This document shows positions 15,804 through 19,285 of a DNA stretch of 19,285 nucleotides, piece by piece. How positions within the stretch are numbered: the stretch's first letter is position 1; every line of letters begins with the position of its first letter. This stretch comes from Lachnospiraceae bacterium (lineage in GTDB: Bacteria; Bacillota; Clostridia; Lachnospirales; Lachnospiraceae), in NCBI GenBank assembly GCA_024691065.1, contig JAILOA010000051.1, forward strand, positions 1-19,285. Reading direction: 5' to 3'. A program made the position numbers and the translations under genes. The notes beneath the pieces are model-generated. The model did not search any database. It was not told the origin of the DNA and worked only from the letters and a program-made list of their open reading frames with translations.

Positions 15804-16337
15804 TTAATACTCAGGCTCGATAAGTCCAAATGTGTGTCCCTTACCTTTTCTCTTATAGACAACATTTACTTCATCAGTATCTGAGTTTCTAAATACATAG
15901 AAATTATGTCCCAAAAGCTCCATCTGAATACAAGCTTCCTCCGGGTCCATAGGCTTAAGAGCGAAACTCTTGGTTCTGATAATCTCAATCTCATCCTCGT
16001 CTTCGATTTCCTCTTCAACGAATGCCTTGCTAAGGCCAACTGCATCCTGCTGTCTCTGAATAATTTTATTCTTATACTTACGAAGCTGCCTTTCAATAAT
16101 CTCCTCTACTAAATCAATTGAAACATACATATCATTGCTTTCTTCCTCAGCCCTGATAATGTTCCCTTTCATCGGAATGGTAACCTCAATCTTCTGACGA
16201 TCTTTCTCTACACTTAATGTTACGTGGATTTCGGTTTCCGGTGTGAAGTATCTCTCGAGCTTGCCAATCTTCTCTTCAACCGCCGTTCTCAATCCTTCAG
16301 TTACCTCAATATTTTTACCGCTAATGATGTAATACAT
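15804..16337 (-). CDS. hpf: Long-form ribosome hibernation promoting factor
   Basis: Binds the decoding region of the 30S subunit and pairs ribosomes into inactive 100S dimers in stationary phase or stress. The 177 residues match the long form found in Firmicutes: an N-terminal S30AE domain (about 1-98; MYYIISGKNIEVTEGL start and IRAEEESNDMYVSID typical), an acidic linker (about 105-118, EEEIEDEDEIE), and a C-terminal dimerisation domain (about 119-177, RTKSFALKPMDPEEACIQ to the end). AGGAG about nine bases upstream supports the start. It is a single-gene unit with its own promoter and terminator. A dyad resembling the 15591 palindrome lies upstream of its promoter. Confidence 0.95.
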   Translation of the reverse strand: MYYIISGKNIEVTEGLRTAVEEKIGKLERYFTPETEIHVTLSVEKDRQKIEVTIPMKGNIIRAEEESNDMYVSIDLVEEIIERQLRKYKNKIIQRQQDAVGLSKAFVEEEIEDEDEIEIIRTKSFALKPMDPEEACIQMELLGHNFYVFRNSDTDEVNVVYKRKGKGHTFGLIEPEY

Positions 16338-16369
16338 AATCCATCACTCCTTTGCTGTTTGATATAAGA

Positions 16370-16398
16370 ATTATAACAAAATCTTAAGAAATTATCAA
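16370..16398 (-). promoter_or_regulatory. Promoter of hpf
   Basis: On the minus strand TTGATA (complement of 16393-16398) and a perfect TATAAT (16370-16375) are separated by exactly 17 bp. This is a vegetative sigma-A type promoter, giving a short leader of about 25 bases. Confidence 0.72.
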
Positions 16399-16436
16399 GT
16401 GAAATTGCATAAAAAAACTATTAATAAAGTTCGATT

Positions 16437-16457
16437 TTTTGTGCATTTTCCACAAAA
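16437..16457. promoter_or_regulatory. Dyad TTTTGTG-N7-CACAAAA upstream of hpf
   Basis: Perfect 7-bp arms are separated by seven bases, about 40 bp upstream of the hpf -35 box. Half-sites and spacing match the core of the perfect palindrome at 15591-15609, so both may bind one regulator. Confidence 0.5.
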
Positions 16458-16786
16458 TATTGCATAATTATACCGGCAATAACCTATATATATGGTTTAT
16501 TAATGATTTATACATTTTTTAGAGCCTTGAATATAAATATATCGCAAAACCATTAATTAATCATATAAATAAATATCCTCCCGAAAAACACCTGAATAAT
16601 ATATCATTTCTAAATTTACCATCAATTTTATCCACAATTCCACAATTGTAAGACAATTTAACCCGATTTTTTTCAATTCATTTTATGAATTTTAATTAAC
16701 TTTTTAAGTAATTATAGTTGTTGTTCGATTTAATTATTTTTAAAACCCTTTAAAAATGTGGATAAAGTGAATAACTTTGTGGATAA
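16446..16786. promoter_or_regulatory. Cluster of DnaA-box sequences
   Basis: Three exact matches to the DnaA consensus TTATCCACA are present: 16628-16636 (plus strand) and 16757-16765 and 16778-16786 (minus strand, 21 bp apart, two helical turns). A one-mismatch box TTTTCCACA lies at 16446-16454, and a two-mismatch site lies between the paired boxes (16766-16774). The surrounding DNA is very AT-rich and non-coding. Whether DnaA binds here is inference from the consensus. Confidence 0.6.
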
Positions 16787-16923
16787 GTTTTATTTTATTG
16801 ACTTTGAGAGCCGAACAACGTTTAATCCCTTATAAAATAGGCATTTACACAACTCTCTCAAATCAATTAAACATCCAAAATCACATATTTTTTTGTAAAT
16901 AAATGAAATTTACACACATTTTC

Positions 16924-16966
16924 ATGTTTCACAGTTGATAAAGTTGTACGACAAATCGTGAAACAT
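16924..16966. promoter_or_regulatory. Separated parS-like half-sites (interrupted inverted repeat)
   Basis: ATGTTTCAC (16924-16932) and GTGAAACAT (16958-16966) are exact reverse complements separated by 25 bp. Brought together they would contain TGTTTCACGTGAAACA, the Firmicutes ParB/Spo0J parS consensus. As spaced, it is not a standard parS site; it could equally be a stem-loop or a different operator. Confidence 0.45.
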
Positions 16967-17002
16967 TTATGTTACACAGGAAACTTTACCATCCACTTTT
17001 TG

Positions 17003-17020
17003 TTATACAAATTTGTATAA
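17003..17020. repeat. Perfect 18-bp palindrome
   Basis: TTATACAAATTTGTATAA is fully self-complementary. It abuts the left end of the 15-bp palindrome array. It could be a dimeric repressor site or, in RNA from the ABC operon, part of a hairpin. Confidence 0.6.
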
Positions 17021-17121
17021 TCCGGTTTTGTCAGGATTATTATAATCCGGGTTTGTCAGGATTATTATAATCCGGGTTTTTAGGATTATTATAATCCTGT
17101 TTTTTGGGATTATTGTCATCC
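17017..17121. repeat. Tandem array of 15-bp palindromes at the ABC permease 3' end
   Basis: GGATTATTATAATCC (7-bp arms, one central base) occurs exactly at 17034-17048, 17059-17073 and 17083-17097, with a diverged copy at 17107-17121 covering the permease stop and a half copy at 17017-17023. The period is 24-25 bp. Linkers are GGGTTTGTCA-like, G/T-rich. In RNA each unit can form a small hairpin, so the array may serve as a 3' end stabiliser or terminator for the permease transcript. Confidence 0.82.
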
Positions 17122-18303
17122 ATTATTTGCAACCTGCATAATCGCAAAAATCAATGGCATTATCATACAAAGTATCAATCTCACCTTGTGTCTGAATGTC
17201 TTCTTTATATCCCTGGTATGTACAAATTCGACAATTCCGTGAGTCACAAACACACTTATAAGAGTGAGGAATATCGCAAGGCCGGAGAACATATAACCAA
17301 TAGCCACAGCTGTAAAGAAACCTGCTATTTCAGTAACAAGAATTGCAAACAATGTTTCAAGCCATGTATAATAAAAAGCCTCTGTACATCTTTCAAGCTT
17401 CGCTTTTCTGTATGCAAGTATTGCCATGCCCACAAGAAAAGCCAGAACTGCTATATAAATACAAACCCTCACGGGCACAAAATCTATATTCGCTTTATCA
17501 AAATAATCACTTTTATAACCGACACTATCATAATAATGCATAGGATAATTCATATCAAAATAATCAACCCTCACCTTATACATTTCGGCAAAAACATTAA
17601 ACTCACCAAGTTTATCCGAGATTTTATATCCTATGGTATCTATATAATTATCATACCAACCATCATATTCACCCTTAAATGTATAGATAACTTCCAATGC
17701 AATATCCAGCATTAAACCAATTACAGAAGTCACAAAATGTAACACCAGAATACCGCATATTCCCGTGAAACCATTGCCGGATATACATGTCGCAAGAATG
17801 CTTATACTATAAAACATCAATGCATATATAATTGTTAATATACAACCTATGACAACCCTCGGTAAAACACCACTGCATGGTGCAAGCCCCGCTGCAACCA
17901 ATGATCCCAGAATAATAGCAACTACATAAGGTACAATTATTTCCAAAGCGCCCAAAACATAACGTGTCGTAAATATTTTTATTCTGTTTTGAGGCAGGGA
18001 TTGCATAAAATCCACCTGCTTTTTATTATGTAAAAACTTAAACTGATATATTCCTGTAAATGTAGCAAAAATCATAACAATAAAAAGCCCGGAATACGGA
18101 TATACAAGGGCATTGTTCCAAAACTCAAAATTTAAATATTCAATATTGTTAGGTTCAAAAATATCTCCTCTGAGATCAATTGCAGCCCCCATGGTACCAA
18201 AAACCAATACAATAAATAGTATTATAGAATAAAGGAGCACAGGTGCAATATCCTTTTTCAAATCAAACTTAAATGTTCTCGAAAGTAACGGATTTGACAT
18301 CAT
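17116..18303 (-). CDS. ABC transporter permease (YtrC/D-like)
   Basis: 395-residue membrane subunit paired with the ATPase whose gene overlaps its start. The N terminus begins MMSNPLLSRTFKFDLKK, then several TM segments: about 22-44, 70-90, 113-137, 140-172 and 178-202. A long Tyr/Asp-rich loop of about 75 residues (near 205-280) is probably extracellular. Three or four more TM helices follow up to the C terminus. This layout is common for two-gene BcrA/YtrB-type ABC systems of Firmicutes, some of which respond to cell-wall antibiotics; the substrate here is unknown. GGAGG six bases upstream supports the first of the two adjacent ATG codons. The coding region overlaps the ATPase gene by 35 bp, implying translational coupling. 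The last codons and stop lie in the end unit of a palindrome array. Confidence 0.85.
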   Translation of the reverse strand: MMSNPLLSRTFKFDLKKDIAPVLLYSIILFIVLVFGTMGAAIDLRGDIFEPNNIEYLNFEFWNNALVYPYSGLFIVMIFATFTGIYQFKFLHNKKQVDFMQSLPQNRIKIFTTRYVLGALEIIVPYVVAIILGSLVAAGLAPCSGVLPRVVIGCILTIIYALMFYSISILATCISGNGFTGICGILVLHFVTSVIGLMLDIALEVIYTFKGEYDGWYDNYIDTIGYKISDKLGEFNVFAEMYKVRVDYFDMNYPMHYYDSVGYKSDYFDKANIDFVPVRVCIYIAVLAFLVGMAILAYRKAKLERCTEAFYYTWLETLFAILVTEIAGFFTAVAIGYMFSGLAIFLTLISVFVTHGIVEFVHTRDIKKTFRHKVRLILCMIMPLIFAIMQVANNG

Positions 18304-19177
18304 AACCTACCTCCTTTGTTTTACTTATAAATATTTCCTCAAGCGTAAGAGGAATCATCTCATAAAATACCGGTGATATTGCAGCAAATCGGGACATTAT
18401 CTCCTCTTCGTCTCCCTCTATTGTAAATGTAAATAAACTTCCTCTTTTCTCTGTATAAATTATATTCATCTCGCCAAGATTCGAAGCATCCGTGTCAGGC
18501 GCAAATACACACTGTATCTTATGAATATTTACCTTCAGGTTACTTAGCTCTTCGGATAACAATATTCCGCCCTTATGAAGAAGACCTATGGAAGAGCATA
18601 CATCCTCCAATTCACGAAGATTATGAGATGAAATAACACAGGTAAGCCCTCTGTTCTCCTTCTCCCTGTTAATATGCTCCTTCACGGCAAATCTCATAAC
18701 AGGATCCAAACCGTCAAAAGTCTCATCGCAAACCAGATATTTTGTATTAGCACAAAGCCCGAGAAGCATAGACACCTGCTTCTTCATTCCCTTTGAAAAT
18801 GTTTTAATCTTCCTTTTTGCATCCAACCCGAAATCATTTAATAATTTTTGATATTTTTCCAGGTCAAAATCGGCATACAATGCTCTGTAATAACCGGCGG
18901 CACTTAACGGTGTGGCATTTGGCAAAAAATATATTTCTTCGGGTATCAGGAAAATGTTTCGCTTAACCTTTTCATTTTCAAATACCTCTTCTCCGTCTAC
19001 TATAATACTCCCTTGATCGCTGTCATAAATTCCGGTAATCATACGGATAAGCGTTGATTTACCTGCCCCATTGGTGCCTATAAGGCCAAATACACTCTTA
19101 TCTTTAATTGTAAGAGATAAATCATCTACAGCCGTTATATCACCAAAACCTTTAAAGGCGTGATTTACTTCAATCAT
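18269..19177 (-). CDS. ABC transporter ATP-binding protein (YtrB/BcrA-like)
   Basis: 302-residue cytoplasmic ATPase powering the adjacent permease. Walker A is GTNGAGKS (34-41), the signature FSKGM (127-131) departs from LSGGQ as usual in the YtrB subgroup, Walker B is YLVCDE (D151, E152), the D-loop is GLD, and the switch histidine is H185 (ISSHN). A C-terminal accessory region of about 90 residues ends in PLTLEEIFISKTKE, typical of this subgroup. AGGAG five bases upstream supports the start. The 3' end overlaps the permease start by 35 bp. Such pairs often follow a GntR-family regulator gene; none fits in the 108 bp before the window edge, so if present it is outside. Confidence 0.9.
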   Translation of the reverse strand: MIEVNHAFKGFGDITAVDDLSLTIKDKSVFGLIGTNGAGKSTLIRMITGIYDSDQGSIIVDGEEVFENEKVKRNIFLIPEEIYFLPNATPLSAAGYYRALYADFDLEKYQKLLNDFGLDAKRKIKTFSKGMKKQVSMLLGLCANTKYLVCDETFDGLDPVMRFAVKEHINREKENRGLTCVISSHNLRELEDVCSSIGLLHKGGILLSEELSNLKVNIHKIQCVFAPDTDASNLGEMNIIYTEKRGSLFTFTIEGDEEEIMSRFAAISPVFYEMIPLTLEEIFISKTKEVGYDVKSVTFENI

Positions 19178-19285
19178 ATTTTCTCCTTCCTCTTTCTGGT
19201 TTTAATACTTTCTCTTCCTCCAATAGTCTATATAATATATTATTATAATTAATTTGTATAGTGTCTTTTTTTCACTTTCTTTTTA
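19178..19285 (-). promoter_or_regulatory. Upstream region of the ABC ATPase gene
   Basis: Very AT-rich. The minus strand contains a TATAAT-like cluster (near 19225-19245) and an extra purine-rich GGAGGAAGAG with no start codon behind it. A promoter here is likely but its -35 box is not clear, and the window ends before more can be said. Confidence 0.3.

Noticed and set aside
17017..17121. CRISPR-like array of palindromic repeats
   Set aside because: Repeats are 15 bp with near-identical 9-10 bp linkers rather than unique spacers, and no cas genes are nearby.

Overview
The window is AT-rich DNA with Firmicutes-type Shine-Dalgarno sequences, long-form HPF, KtrAB potassium uptake and several ABC transporters. 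Protein style and content suggest a gut or rumen Lachnospiraceae (Butyrivibrio/Roseburia-like). That placement is inference; no rRNA or other marker gene is present.

Layout. (1) 1-4880: two complete ktrB-ktrA potassium-uptake operons facing each other as a large inverted repeat. The proteins are about 95% (KtrB) and 91% (KtrA) identical, and the ktrB leaders are identical over all 35 visible bases. The right-hand copy has a 60-bp tandem repeat after ktrB and a 33-bp tandem repeat after ktrA. (2) 4881-6874: an orphan AAA+ ATPase with a C-terminal winged-helix-like region, behind a good promoter and four 29-bp repeats, then a small two-TM membrane protein behind a 38-bp direct repeat, closed by a bidirectional terminator. 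(3) 6905-10831, minus strand: a heterodimeric ABC exporter with one catalytically degenerate half. (4) 11035-13783, minus: exoA (DNA repair) overlapping the ribosome-binding site of a chemotaxis receptor. (5) 13997-15477, minus: two related small secreted proteins of unknown function, the upstream one with a strong promoter and a perfect 19-bp palindrome. (6) 15804-16337, minus: hpf (ribosome hibernation). (7) 16338-17115: a 778-bp non-coding region with three perfect DnaA boxes, two separated parS half-sites, an 18-bp palindrome and an array of 15-bp palindromes. (8) 17116-19177, minus: a YtrB-like ABC ATPase and its permease, with overlapping genes.

Most individual genes are ordinary. The unusual content lies in the architecture: the mirrored ktr operons with tandem repeats after both genes of one copy only, the repeat-controlled AAA+ ATPase, the DnaA/parS-like intergenic region, and a palindrome shared by the promoters of a secreted protein and hpf. 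All calls come from reading the sequence; no database search was run.
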